Shown here one piece after another: positions 1 through 5,518 of a DNA stretch of 5,518 nucleotides. This DNA is from an uncultured Lachnospiraceae bacterium (GTDB lineage: Bacteria; Bacillota; Clostridia; Lachnospirales; Lachnospiraceae): positions 1-5,518 of the forward strand of contig CAKRNW010000123.1 of assembly GCA_934371505.1 (NCBI GenBank). The letters run 5' to 3'. The first letter of the stretch is position 1, and each line of letters opens with the position of its first letter. The notes beneath the pieces were generated by a model. That model was given only the letters and a program-made list of their open reading frames with translations, did no database searches and had not been told where the DNA came from. Position numbers and translations under genes: made by a program.

Positions 1-15
1 TTAAAGATTCTTGAC

Positions 16-1119
16 TTATATGCCCATCGTCTCCTTTGCCGCTGCTTTTTTCTTGAAAATCTCCTGGAAGGACTGTTCATAAGGGGCGGTGGCGATGCCA
101 TACTCGGTGACAATGCCGGTGATGAGGTCGTTGTCGGTGACATCGAAGGCGGGGTTAAAGACCTTGACTCCTTCGGGAGCCATCCGCTCTTTGTACCACA
201 TCTCGGTAACTTCCTCGGGTTTGCGCTCCTCAATATGGATCTGGGCACCGGTAGGGGTCGCCATGTCGATGGTGGAGGTGGGGGCGCATACATAGAAGGG
301 CACACCGTAGCGTTTTGCCACGGTTGCTACGACGCTGGTGCCAATCTTATTGGCGGTATCGCCGTTGGCAGCCACTCTGTCACAGCCTACAAAGACTGCA
401 TTGACCCAGCCGTTCTTCATGACCATGGCAGACATATTGTCGCAAATCAGCGTTACATCCACTCCGGCAGAGTGTAATTCATAAGCGGTAAGTCGGGCAC
501 CCTGGAGAAGGGGTCTGGTTTCGTCGGCAAAAACATGGAAGTTGTACCCTCTCTCCTGACCCAGATAAATGGGTGCAGTGGCTGTACCGTATTTGCTGGT
601 GGCCAGCTGTCCGGCATTGCAGTGGGTGAGAATACCGTCTCCGGGTTTCACCAGGGTAAGTCCATATTCTCCGATGGTCTTGCATACCCAGGTGTCCTCC
701 TCCTTGATTCGGACGGATTCTTCTTTTAGTAGAGTTTTGATGGTATCGACCGGTTCTCCTGCATGGTCCAATACCACCTGTTCCATTCTCTTTAACGCCC
801 AGGAAAGGTTGACTGCGGTGGGCCGGGCAGAATCCAGGTAGTCTTTTGCCTTGTGAAACTGTTCCAGGAAGGTGTCATAGTCCTGGGTATCAATCTGTTT
901 TGCCAGAAGATAAATGCCAAAGCCTGCTGCCACTCCGATTGCCGGAGCGCCTCTTACTTTTAACAGGTAGATTGCATCCCACATTTCCTGGGCGGTGTGA
1001 AGATGAATCATCTCTGTTTTCGTAGGCAGACTGGTCTGGTCAATAATTACCAGCGCATTATCTGCATCGTCCAAAGCCACGGTTTCATAGTCTAAAATTG
1101 TCTTATTCTGTTCACTCAT
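16..1119 (-). CDS. mtnA: S-methyl-5-thioribose-1-phosphate isomerase (MtnA)
   Basis: The enzyme converts the aldose 5-methylthioribose 1-phosphate to the ketose 5-methylthioribulose 1-phosphate, a cytoplasmic step of methionine salvage from methylthioadenosine. The 367-residue product has the full family length and its signatures in order: RGAPAIG at residues 56-62, HCNAG at 166-170 with the catalytic-type Cys167, the substrate-loop stretch RPLLQGARLTAYEL at 202-215, GCDR at 245-248 with the acid Asp247, and NGDTANKIGT at 252-261. The Cys/Asp pair matches the catalytic pair known for Bacillus MtnA. These motifs separate it from the related eIF2B-alpha-like and ribose-1,5-bisphosphate isomerase proteins. 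The ATG start at 1119 has two AAAGGA Shine-Dalgarno-like sites just upstream, and the gene ends with TAA at 16-18. No other methionine-salvage gene is visible; any partner such as an MTR kinase would lie below position 1. A GATAAT hexamer at 1166-1171 could be a -10 box, but no good -35 was found. Confidence 0.96.
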   Translation of the reverse strand: MSEQNKTILDYETVALDDADNALVIIDQTSLPTKTEMIHLHTAQEMWDAIYLLKVRGAPAIGVAAGFGIYLLAKQIDTQDYDTFLEQFHKAKDYLDSARPTAVNLSWALKRMEQVVLDHAGEPVDTIKTLLKEESVRIKEEDTWVCKTIGEYGLTLVKPGDGILTHCNAGQLATSKYGTATAPIYLGQERGYNFHVFADETRPLLQGARLTAYELHSAGVDVTLICDNMSAMVMKNGWVNAVFVGCDRVAANGDTANKIGTSVVATVAKRYGVPFYVCAPTSTIDMATPTGAQIHIEERKPEEVTEMWYKERMAPEGVKVFNPAFDVTDNDLITGIVTEYGIATAPYEQSFQEIFKKKAAAKETMGI

Positions 1120-1122
1120 TTT

Positions 1123-1135
1123 TCCTTTATCCTTT
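1123..1135 (-). promoter_or_regulatory. Doubled Shine-Dalgarno site of mtnA
   Basis: On the minus strand two AAAGGA hexamers lie 7 bases apart, at 1130-1135 and 1123-1128. They sit 10 and 3 bases before the mtnA ATG. The outer one is the better spaced, since the inner one is very close to the start codon. They support the start at 1119. Whether both are used is not known. Confidence 0.6.
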
Positions 1136-1157
1136 CACTTGAATGGCGGTAAAAAAG

Positions 1158-1175
1158 TTATCCACATTATCCACA
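1158..1175 (+). promoter_or_regulatory. Two abutting perfect DnaA boxes (TTATCCACA x2)
   Basis: The plus strand reads TTATCCACA at 1158-1166 and again at 1167-1175 with no base between, in the same orientation. This 9-mer is the high-affinity DnaA-box consensus known in Bacteria, including Firmicutes. The pair lies in the gap between the deacylase gene and mtnA, 39-56 bases upstream of the mtnA start codon. It overlaps the only -10-like hexamer seen there. DnaA could therefore bind here either to regulate mtnA or as a titration site away from the origin. The sequence match is direct; any binding or regulation is inference. Nothing else marks this as oriC: there is no dnaA, dnaN or rpmH nearby and no larger box cluster in the gap. 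Confidence 0.6.
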
Positions 1176-1211
1176 TACTTAAACACAGCGATTTTACGCA
1201 GTTTTTACATA

Positions 1212-1237
1212 TGACATGCCTGTCACCATCACCGGTG
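1212..1237 (-). repeat. Small inverted repeats after the deacylase gene
   Basis: Just past the deacylase stop codon the gap holds a perfect 8-base palindrome, CACCGGTG, at 1230-1237. It also holds a 5-bp stem with a 4-base loop (TGACA-TGCC-TGTCA) at 1212-1225. On the transcribed strand the stem is followed by TATGTAAAAAC, not a run of T, so it does not qualify as an intrinsic terminator. It could be a weak processing or pausing element, or a binding site for a dimeric protein. The remainder of the 118-base gap, apart from the DnaA boxes and the mtnA ribosome binding site, shows nothing recognisable. Confidence 0.35.
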
Positions 1238-1723
1238 TCACTCTGCAATATGAATGATCTGGGCAAACTCGCCCCGGCATGCTTTGCATAAATCCTGGGG
1301 AGTCAATGTGATCTGCATCCCCAGTTTTCCGCCGCTGACTGTGATTTCCTCCAGATTCTCTGCCGAGTCATCGATACGGGTGACAAACTGTTTCTTCATA
1401 CCGATTGCAGTACAGCCGCCCCGAATATACCCGGTGACTGCATTGATGTCTTTGACCGGAAGCATGGAGACCGACTTTTCTCCTACGGATTTGGCTGCCT
1501 TCTTTAAGTCCAGTTCCTCTGCAATGGGAATAACAAAAACAAAATAGTTTTTGCTGTTTCCCACGGTGACAAGGGTTTTGTACATGGTATGATAGGGAAG
1601 CCCCAGTTTGTCTGCAATCTGTATGGCATCCACAAACTCATCACATTCATAGGTGCGATAGGTATAGGGTATCTTCATTTTTTCCAGCATACGCATCGCA
1701 TTGGTTTTTAATTCTTTTCCCAT
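1238..1723 (-). CDS. ybaK: YbaK/EbsC-family aminoacyl-tRNA deacylase (probable Cys-tRNA(Pro) deacylase)
   Basis: Proteins of this family act in trans in the cytoplasm to hydrolyse mischarged tRNA, classically Cys-tRNA(Pro). The 161-residue product matches the single-domain family length of about 160 residues. Visible hallmarks are YKTLV around residues 48-52, whose Lys49 corresponds to the invariant lysine of YbaK, the strand FVFVIP at 61-66, GYIRGGC at 98-104 in the glycine-rich active-site loop, and VSGGKLGMQI at 129-138. The ATG at 1723 is preceded by AGAGG with a 7-base spacer, which fixes the start. It begins 18 bases after the stop codon of the upstream permease, so co-transcription is likely. 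The exact substrate cannot be settled from sequence, because YbaK, ProX and related subfamilies share this fold. Cys specificity is the best guess from overall similarity to YbaK. Confidence 0.9.
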   Translation of the reverse strand: MGKELKTNAMRMLEKMKIPYTYRTYECDEFVDAIQIADKLGLPYHTMYKTLVTVGNSKNYFVFVIPIAEELDLKKAAKSVGEKSVSMLPVKDINAVTGYIRGGCTAIGMKKQFVTRIDDSAENLEEITVSGGKLGMQITLTPQDLCKACRGEFAQIIHIAE

Positions 1724-1727
1724 CGGA

Positions 1728-1739
1728 ATACCTCTTTCT
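1728..1739 (-). repeat. 12-base repeat AGAAAGAGGTAT, copy at the deacylase ribosome binding site
   Basis: The transcribed strand carries AGAAAGAGGTAT here, which includes the AGAGG ribosome binding site of the deacylase gene. An identical 12-mer lies at 3009-3020 in the gap between the two permeases, where no start codon follows at a usable distance. The flanks do not match beyond the 12 bases. Purine-rich binding sites raise the odds of a chance match. Confidence 0.4.
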
Positions 1740-1741
1740 TT

Positions 1742-2968
1742 TTACGCTGTTCGAATCCACCAAGTCAGTGGAAAGCAGTTTTGCAACATACTTAATGCGG
1801 GGACATAATCCGCCAGGTCAATAATAACCGGACTGAATACCAAGGTGGCCAGAAGTAACACCGGCATCGCCGCGGTGAGCCATTGTCTCTTAGGCAGCAG
1901 TATCTGGACAAGCCAGCCAGTCCCCCACAGAATCAAAACATACAACAATGCATGGAAAATTGCAACCCATGGGCCATTGTTTTGTGTGCTGAACAAATCC
2001 AAGCCCCGGTATCCCGGCAGGTCTGACAGCAGGGAATTTCCTGCATGGATTGCCATGCCTGCCACCAGAGTAACTGCCACCGGGAAAAGCATTTCTGCGG
2101 AAGCTGCCCAGAATCGGACAATGGGGTGTCCACTGAAGTAATACCGGCGCCGTTCTTTATCCTTATTAGAATCCAATAGCCCGATCCATAACATAAAGTA
2201 AAGGAAAAAGCCGTATAAGACATGGGCATCCGGAAGCACTGCCTTTCTCCGGGCTTGTGGCAACAGGCTTCCCGCATCTTCCGTGCCTTTTGCTCTCTCC
2301 CCTTCCCGTTGCTCCGTTTCTACAGTCTGATAAGTAAAGTGGAACGTACTGCCATCTCCCAACCGGTTCCGATACGTTTCTAAAGCCGCAGCTTCATCCG
2401 CTTTCAATTCCGGTGTATCTGCCACATATCCGGCAAAGATTTCCCCTGCATAAACCTCAAATAAAATGGCGTAAAGCTTTTCCTGTATGATAGGTGTCAG
2501 ACTGGAAGCCGGAGACTGGTAGACCGTAATGTCCTGCCCCTTTTCATTGTTTATCATTCTGACACCAATGTCACAAGGGATGATAAAACCACATTCCGCC
2601 TGGTCTTTTATCACTTTCTCCCTGCAGACATCCCTGTCAGATTCCAGCGTCACATGGAATAGTGCGTCCTGATTTTCCCGCAATAGTTTTTCCCGCACCA
2701 CCTGCTGCAGTTGTACTTGTCTGGACAATTCTGTTTCCGTCAGTCCTTTGCCCATTTCGTTTTTCCCATTGCCGGACTGCGTGGATTCCTCCGCAGGTCT
2801 CTCCACAGGCTCCAGATAAACACTGACCTCTACGCCTGCCACAGGCTCCTCACTCTGCCTCTGCCACAGGCATAAAATCAGGAGAAAACCAGCCAGCAGT
2901 ATCCAGAAATACACTTGTCTGCATTTCTGTTTCCCTATTAAATTGACCCATCTATTCAATCGTCTCAT
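1742..2968 (-). CDS. ABC-2 type transporter permease, last membrane helix missing
   Basis: This 408-residue protein is the second of two adjacent permeases. It has a basic N-terminus, TM1 at about residues 20-35 and a large external domain at about 36-246. Further membrane segments follow at about 247-266, 285-308, 335-358 and 363-383. The external domain contains a polar, low-complexity stretch at about 54-85 and the segment CGFIIPCDIG at 126-135. That segment resembles the conserved strand of ABC-2 permeases with an enlarged first loop (ABC2_membrane_3/YhgE type). The chain ends at PLTWWIRTA, where family members normally continue with a sixth helix. The neighbouring permease carries about 40 more residues beyond the matching LPTAWVL. 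The ATG at 2968 follows AGGAG with a long 12-base spacer. The protein probably pairs with the upstream permease and an ATPase not encoded here. The substrate is unknown. Confidence 0.82.
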   Translation of the reverse strand: MRRLNRWVNLIGKQKCRQVYFWILLAGFLLILCLWQRQSEEPVAGVEVSVYLEPVERPAEESTQSGNGKNEMGKGLTETELSRQVQLQQVVREKLLRENQDALFHVTLESDRDVCREKVIKDQAECGFIIPCDIGVRMINNEKGQDITVYQSPASSLTPIIQEKLYAILFEVYAGEIFAGYVADTPELKADEAAALETYRNRLGDGSTFHFTYQTVETEQREGERAKGTEDAGSLLPQARRKAVLPDAHVLYGFFLYFMLWIGLLDSNKDKERRRYYFSGHPIVRFWAASAEMLFPVAVTLVAGMAIHAGNSLLSDLPGYRGLDLFSTQNNGPWVAIFHALLYVLILWGTGWLVQILLPKRQWLTAAMPVLLLATLVFSPVIIDLADYVPALSMLQNCFPLTWWIRTA

Positions 2969-2982
2969 TGTGCCGGCTTTCT

Positions 2983-3027
2983 CCTGTGGTGGTTTATGAT
3001 TGTTACTGATACCTCTTTCTCCACAGG
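2983..3027 (-). promoter_or_regulatory. Inverted repeat overlapping the second permease's ribosome binding site
   Basis: In the 69-base gap between the two permease genes, the transcribed strand has CCTGTGG at 3027-3021 and CCACAGG at 2989-2983. These form a perfect 7-bp stem with a 31-base loop. The downstream arm shares three bases with the AGGAG Shine-Dalgarno site at 2985-2981. The upstream arm begins about 10 bases after the stop codon of the first permease. A ribosome ending there would melt the stem, which is the usual geometry for translational coupling. The pairing is read directly; the regulatory role is inference, and a 7-bp stem with a long loop is only modest evidence. Confidence 0.4.
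3009..3020 (-). repeat. 12-base repeat AGAAAGAGGTAT, copy between the permeases
   Basis: This is the second exact copy of the 12-mer at 1728-1739. It lies in the loop of the 2983-3027 inverted repeat and looks like a Shine-Dalgarno site. The sequence after it (TATCAGTAACAATC) has no ATG, GTG or TTG at normal spacing, so it seems unused. It could be a relic or a chance purine run. Confidence 0.35.
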
Positions 3028-3037
3028 GTAGTGGTAT

Positions 3038-4288
3038 TTATCTGGTTTTCCACTTCTGGATAGCCCCTGCTCCCGTCAGAAAGCAAAGGGTTCCCAGCAG
3101 GCATGCCGCAATCTGCCCGGACTGCTCTGCCCACAAGGTTCCGATTCCATTCCTTTGTATTGCAGCGCTTTGTAACTGCAGCACCCAGGCGGTAGGCAGA
3201 TAAGCACCAACCCCATTGATTCCTTTGGGCAGAAAAGCGGCTGGAACCAATCCTCCGGATACGAACAGCATTCCCATGGAAAGGATTGCCAGTGTTATGA
3301 TTGCCAGTCCCTGCTCTTTGACGAAGGTATACACCAGAAGCTGCAGGGAGGAAACCAGCATGGCTGTCAAAAGGATTGCCAGAGGAAGCCCGCTGCTCCA
3401 AGTCAGCCGGATATCCAAGTAGTGCCATAGCATTTTATCTAAAAGAAACAGATATCCCATCTGTAAGAGAAAGAGCCAGAACCCTTCCACCAGCCACAGG
3501 GTAACCATCTGCTTTCCTGTAGAGATTTCTGCCCGGTGCAGCATCCGTCCCGTCTGTTCCGGTGCAGGCAGCTGCAGAAAGGAGGCTCCCATACCCCAGA
3601 GCAGGGTAATCAAAAGTCCTGCAGAAATCCCATAAAATAACGGCAGTGATACCTTTCCTGCCACGTTGACTGTCTCAGTCGAAAAGAGCTTTCCCCGTTT
3701 TAAGGCTCTGTCCAGATTCCAGTCATCAATGTCCTGCTCATATTGGCGAAGGTTGTCCAGTGCCTGAGGCGTTTCTCCCTTCTGCGCTGCCAATATGTCT
3801 GCCGAGACTGCCAGATCATATACTGCATAGGTCTGTGCCTGAGCAGTGGTCAGCAGACTGGCTCCCGAGGCAAGGAGTTCTCCAAACACGGTACTTTCAA
3901 AGGTGGCGTCCCCCGGCATATAAACCTGCACCGGGGTGTTGGTGCCGTTCATAATGTCTTCCAGCACATTCTGAGGCACCACCATCACCGCCAGTACCTC
4001 TCCCTCCTGCAGTTGGAGAAAAGCATCCTCCCAGTCCTCTATCTGGAACTTGCAGGCGGTTCGCACCGAATCCATCTGCTGTACGAATTTGATGAGCATC
4101 GGAGTATACCGGCTGTCATCCTCCACCACAATGGCTACCTTCTGTTGTCGGTAGAGCTGATCCCCATAGAGAAACTTCTGGGCACCAAACACTAACCCTA
4201 ACATACTGGCAAGTAATACCACTGTGATACCAAGCTGCGCAGGGAGCAGGCGTAGGCTGCGTTTCCATGTGATGCGAAGATATTGCAT
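3038..4288 (-). CDS. ABC-2 type transporter permease, complete
   Basis: This 416-residue integral membrane protein has the ABC-2 permease plan. TM1 lies at about residues 18-38, an external domain at about 40-212, TM2 at 214-238, TM3 at 262-283, TM4 at 300-323, TM5 at 326-348 and TM6 at 392-410. The external domain opens with VAIVVEDDS at 51-59 and contains EGEVLAVMVVPQNVLEDI at 95-112. This pattern is typical of permeases of the ABC2_membrane_3/YhgE group. The frame stays open upstream to an ATG at 4411, but that start would overlap the previous gene and add a cysteine-rich, unrelated N-terminus. The ATG at 4288 has an AGGAGG site with a 6-base spacer and gives a normal basic N-terminus. It probably forms a heterodimer with the permease encoded next. 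The substrate is unknown; exporters of peptides, lipids or drugs share this architecture. Confidence 0.88.
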   Translation of the reverse strand: MQYLRITWKRSLRLLPAQLGITVVLLASMLGLVFGAQKFLYGDQLYRQQKVAIVVEDDSRYTPMLIKFVQQMDSVRTACKFQIEDWEDAFLQLQEGEVLAVMVVPQNVLEDIMNGTNTPVQVYMPGDATFESTVFGELLASGASLLTTAQAQTYAVYDLAVSADILAAQKGETPQALDNLRQYEQDIDDWNLDRALKRGKLFSTETVNVAGKVSLPLFYGISAGLLITLLWGMGASFLQLPAPEQTGRMLHRAEISTGKQMVTLWLVEGFWLFLLQMGYLFLLDKMLWHYLDIRLTWSSGLPLAILLTAMLVSSLQLLVYTFVKEQGLAIITLAILSMGMLFVSGGLVPAAFLPKGINGVGAYLPTAWVLQLQSAAIQRNGIGTLWAEQSGQIAACLLGTLCFLTGAGAIQKWKTR

Positions 4289-4294
4289 CCTGCA

Positions 4295-4300
4295 CCTCCT
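4295..4300 (-). promoter_or_regulatory. Strong Shine-Dalgarno site (AGGAGG) of the first permease
   Basis: The transcribed strand reads AAAGGAGGTGCAGGATG, with AGGAGG at 4300-4295 and six bases before the ATG at 4288-4286. This is the strongest ribosome binding site in the window. It decides the start of the permease against the in-frame upstream ATG at 4411. Confidence 0.85.
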
Positions 4301-4323
4301 TTCCTTTTGCTTATCGCCGGATA

Positions 4324-4339
4324 TGCCTGTAAACAGGCA
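4324..4339 (-). repeat. Compact intergenic hairpin (TGCCTG-TTTA-CAGGCA)
   Basis: The 82-base gap upstream of the first permease contains a perfect 6-bp stem with a 4-base loop, or formally 7 bp with a 2-base loop. It lies about 30 bases after the stop codon of the upstream gene and about 23 bases before the AGGAGG site. On the transcribed strand it is followed by TATCCGGCG, not a T-run, so it is not a standard intrinsic terminator. It may stabilise or punctuate the transcript between the two genes. Function is inference. Confidence 0.45.
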
Positions 4340-4370
4340 ATTTGAGAATGATTTACATGGCATGGAATCG

Positions 4371-5518
4371 TTACCAGATGCTCTGCAGCTGTCCCAACAA
4401 TTCTTCCACATCTGCCATCATATCGTCCAGATCTTTCTTCAATTCTTCCAGTTTCCAGACTTTTACCGTATCCAGATCCTCCTCCGGCTGTTCAATGATG
4501 TCATCCCAGGATGCCAGTTCCGATTCTCCGTCAATCTGCACCAGCTTTTCTCCGTCCTGTTCAATGACCACCTTATCCAGGGCGATATGAAAGCCTTTAT
4601 TCTTTTCCTTCCACTCTACGTTGCCCTGGAAGGTATGCTGTTTTCCCGCTAACATCCCCTGTTTCCAGGTGACACTTCCCTGCAGGGCAATCTCCCGGCT
4701 GGTGTCCTCCTGCCGTTCCAGAACCAAAGTCATATTTGCCCGGTCTGACTCCTGTTTGCATTCCAGTGTCTGTAATTTGTCTCCCTGCAGGGTGAGGGTG
4801 GTGGCTGCTCCCGGCAATAATTCCCGGGGTACTTCCATGTTAACTCCGCGGATGGTGTTATCCTTTGACAAATCCAGATAAAGTGTCATGGGTTTCGCTT
4901 CCTCTAATAGCGTCAATCCCAATAAATCTGCGGTTTCTTCCACTGCTTTGGCGGAAACATCCAGTCTAAACCGTTCCGTTTCTTTCTCCCCGTTTGCCCC
5001 TCTGGTATATTCTCCGGTGTCTGTCACCGTCAGCTCCTGGGCAATCTGTTTCAGTTCCTTTTTGTGGGCTTTCATCCAGTCTGCGTTCACCAGCTCTGCC
5101 GGTTCCGGAAAGGTCTGAAACAGGTTCAGTCCCGTGTCGATGGCAAAAGGCTCTTCAAGAAATTTCGGTGCCATGAGATACAGCATCTGCCCATCCAGAT
5201 AGGCATCCAGATTTCCCAGGGAAAACCGCAATATCTCCAGTTCCACCTTTGCATCTGCCCGGTGCTGGCTTACGGAACGTTTGGCATCATAATTGAGGGC
5301 AAGGGTAATATTCAAGTCCTTCATGCCACTGACCCGGAGCTGCCCCTGATACTGGGTGTCCCCGTTTACATAGCTTTTCACCAGTTCCTGAGGATCTAAA
5401 CCGTATAAGAGAAAAGCAGAGTCCTGGGAGGTTTCTTCCAGAAAGTTTTTGCCTGCCAGCAACAGGCGGATTTCCGGTTTCTTTAACAAGTTAACAGTAC
5501 AAATCACCCCTGCAAGTA
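4371..5518 (-). CDS. Uncharacterised, probably membrane-anchored protein with strand-rich domain (5' end missing)
   Basis: I do not recognise this protein. The frame runs off the window edge: before the GTG at 5507 the codons read on as L-A-G, and that GTG has no properly spaced ribosome binding site. The gene therefore starts beyond 5518. Residues are numbered here from that GTG (378 codons). The visible start, about LAGVICTVNLL followed by KKPE, looks like the end of a membrane anchor. It is not a lipobox, since the residue before Cys is Ile. A helical segment comes next (15-50), then alternating polar/hydrophobic stretches at about 54-112 and 206-330 that suggest long antiparallel strands. 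A charged helical insert lies at about 137-160. The tail at 348-378 is acidic and probably helical, ending in Trp. The gene sits 82 bases upstream of the permease pair. An extracytoplasmic partner of that transporter is possible but unproven. Confidence 0.7.
   Translation of the reverse strand, partial: LAGVICTVNLLKKPEIRLLLAGKNFLEETSQDSAFLLYGLDPQELVKSYVNGDTQYQGQLRVSGMKDLNITLALNYDAKRSVSQHRADAKVELEILRFSLGNLDAYLDGQMLYLMAPKFLEEPFAIDTGLNLFQTFPEPAELVNADWMKAHKKELKQIAQELTVTDTGEYTRGANGEKETERFRLDVSAKAVEETADLLGLTLLEEAKPMTLYLDLSKDNTIRGVNMEVPRELLPGAATTLTLQGDKLQTLECKQESDRANMTLVLERQEDTSREIALQGSVTWKQGMLAGKQHTFQGNVEWKEKNKGFHIALDKVVIEQDGEKLVQIDGESELASWDDIIEQPEEDLDTVKVWKLEELKKDLDDMMADVEELLGQLQSIW

Noticed and set aside
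1212..1237. A possible intrinsic terminator after the deacylase gene.
   Set aside because: The stems are short and are followed on the transcribed strand by an A-rich run, not a T-rich one. Only small inverted repeats are claimed.
1747..1760. The plus-strand stretch GTTCGAATCCACC looks like the T-loop and 3' end of a tRNA or an integration site.
   Set aside because: The bases on either side of TTCGAAT do not pair as a T-stem, no acceptor or anticodon arm lies upstream, and the stretch lies within and just past the permease's terminal codons.
3017..3025. TTCTCCACA, a one-mismatch DnaA box between the permease genes.
   Set aside because: It is a single degenerate match inside a purine/pyrimidine-biased gap, which is expected by chance in a window of this size.
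2969..3040. The two permease genes are in the same reading frame, separated by one TAA and 23 open codons, hinting at a read-through fusion or a split gene.
   Set aside because: Each gene has its own N-terminal TM1 and ribosome binding site. A 23-codon open gap in the same frame is expected by chance fairly often.
3743..4195. A 150-codon open frame on the plus strand.
   Set aside because: It lies wholly antisense to the well-supported permease, has no ribosome binding site and encodes a composition unlike a folded protein. It is a shadow of the coding strand.
4289..4411. An in-frame ATG at 4411 would extend the first permease by 41 residues and overlap the upstream gene.
   Set aside because: The extension is cysteine-rich and unlike a permease N-terminus, and it lacks a good ribosome binding site. 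The ATG at 4288 has AGGAGG at ideal spacing.
5505..5507. The GTG at 5507 as the true start of the partial gene.
   Set aside because: AGGGG directly abuts the GTG with no spacer, and the frame stays open with hydrophobic codons to the window edge. The start most likely lies outside.

Overview
The window holds five protein genes, all on the minus strand, so transcription runs from high to low coordinates. The layout is typical of a chromosomal segment from a low-to-moderate GC Gram-positive bacterium. The MtnA sequence style, the AGGAGG-type ribosome binding sites and the paired ABC-2 permeases suggest a Clostridia member, probably Lachnospiraceae. That assignment is inference from sequence style, not from a search.

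In transcription order, the window contains the following. (1) 5518-4371 is a 5'-truncated gene for an unrecognised protein. It probably has an N-terminal membrane anchor, a strand-rich soluble domain and an acidic helical tail. (2) 4288-3038 is a complete ABC-2 type permease with TM1, a large external domain and TM2-6. (3) 2968-1742 is a second ABC-2 type permease of the same plan that stops before the expected last membrane helix. (4) 1723-1238 is a YbaK/EbsC-family aminoacyl-tRNA deacylase. (5) 1119-16 is mtnA, the methylthioribose-1-phosphate isomerase of methionine salvage.

Gaps are 82, 69, 18 and 118 bases. The first four genes could form one transcript. mtnA follows a longer gap with no convincing intrinsic terminator and may have its own promoter. 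The 118-base gap carries two abutting perfect DnaA-box consensus nonamers just upstream of mtnA, the most unexpected short signal in the window. The 69-base gap has an inverted repeat that overlaps the ribosome binding site of the second permease. The 82-base gap has a compact 6-7 bp hairpin.

The two permeases plus the anchored protein look like most of a transport or export system. No ATP-binding subunit is encoded here; it is expected upstream, beyond position 5518. YbaK and MtnA are housekeeping enzymes with no evident functional link to the transporter. No tRNA, rRNA, CRISPR array, insertion sequence or phage gene was found, and no plus-strand gene looks real.
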